Source: Pacificoceanicola onchidii
Lineage (GTDB): Bacteria > Pseudomonadota > Alphaproteobacteria > Rhodobacterales > Rhodobacteraceae
DNA length: 64,000 nucleotides
NCBI RefSeq assembly: GCF_004804335.1
Contig: NZ_SRXY01000001.1
Span: forward strand, 558,001 to 622,000
Reading direction: 5' to 3'
Position numbers and translations under genes: made by a program. Under the pieces are notes generated by a model that saw nothing but the letters and a program-made list of their open reading frames with translations, did not search any database and was not told the origin of the DNA. Below are positions 63,906 through 64,000 of this stretch, in pieces. Each line of letters begins with the position of its first letter. Position 1 is the stretch's first letter.

Positions 63906-64000
63906 TCAGGCGGCCCCCTGCCCGGCTGTGCGCAGATGGTCGAGCACCTGATCCTTTGGCCCGTCAATCGCCATGCGCCCATTGGCAAGGATCAGCGTCC
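63906..64000 (-). CDS. Type I secretion ABC ATPase, C-terminal end only
   Basis: The last 31 codons of a gene entering from the right: ILANGRMAIDGPKDQVLDHL then a short Ala/Gly tail. This matches the C-terminus of PrtD/HlyB-like exporters (the segment after the H-loop, with G-x-x-x-x-x-G-P-x-D). It directly precedes the HlyD-family gene, the normal type I secretion order. Confidence 0.85.
   Translation of the reverse strand, partial: TLILANGRMAIDGPKDQVLDHLRTAGQGAA

Noticed and set aside
1-64000. tRNA genes, rRNA, CRISPR arrays, transposases, integrases or phage genes
   Set aside because: No cloverleaf-type sequence with a TTCGANNC arm outside genes, no regularly spaced repeats and no recombinase motifs were noticed by eye; tRNAscan-SE and a repeat finder would settle this.

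Overview
The window looks like chromosomal core sequence of a marine alphaproteobacterium of the Rhodobacteraceae/Roseobacter group. This rests on high GC with strong codon bias, a plant-type glutamate-cysteine ligase plus GshB, COQ9 next to rpsU, UPF0262 next to a low-molecular-weight phosphatase, a DUF1127 micro-protein and the ruvC-ruvA-ruvB order. The genus cannot be fixed from the sequence alone. No rRNA, tRNA, CRISPR array, prophage or insertion sequence was seen. Coding density is high and many neighbours overlap by 1-4 bases.

Layout. 0-4 kb: a leftward run of rsmI, UPF0102, gshB and an esterase, divergent from an LpoA-like lipoprotein. 4-12 kb: glnD, murJ, a phospholipase D protein, a rhomboid without catalytic residues, trpS. 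12-16 kb: an SpoIIAA-like protein, an unknown protein, ruvB/ruvA/ruvC, then a DUF1127 gene with an elaborate hairpin leader. 16-26 kb: prmA, an MFS carrier, a YeeE/YedE sulfur permease with an FNR-like box, a secreted choice-of-anchor L/Hint protein, a two-gene ABC exporter, an EamA permease, a quinone oxidoreductase, COQ9, rpsU. 26-35 kb: a SPOR-domain D,D-carboxypeptidase, a HAD phosphatase, clpS, an RsmC-like methyltransferase, an odd SDR with hemF, free-methionine sulfoxide reductase, thiolase, and a STAS/HATPase partner-switch pair. 35-42 kb: a 580-base gap with two covarying hairpin repeats, gamma-glutamyltransferase, DUF805, and the rsmE-GNAT-unknown-gshA run. 42-54 kb: ubiA, an OmpA-family protein, a compact unknown cassette (UPF0262/phosphatase/NTF2/GNAT), HAD, MaoC, S49 peptidase, a 59-residue zinc-ribbon membrane protein, a Ca/Na exchanger, a pteridine-reductase-like SDR, uvrC. 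54-64 kb: a split MnmC pair, EamA, soluble lytic transglycosylase, dapA, a double zinc-ribbon membrane protein, a sugar kinase, dtd, a lipoprotein and a type I secretion operon leaving the window.

Themes are glutathione synthesis and turnover (gshA, gshB, ggt), cell-wall building and remodelling (murJ, LpoA-like, DacC, Slt, dapA), rRNA/tRNA/protein modification (rsmI, rsmE, RsmC-like, prmA, mnmD, dtd), and DNA repair (ruvABC, uvrC). The least explained signals are the pair of covarying hairpins at 35.2 and 35.4 kb and the switch-like leader of the DUF1127 gene at 15.5 kb.
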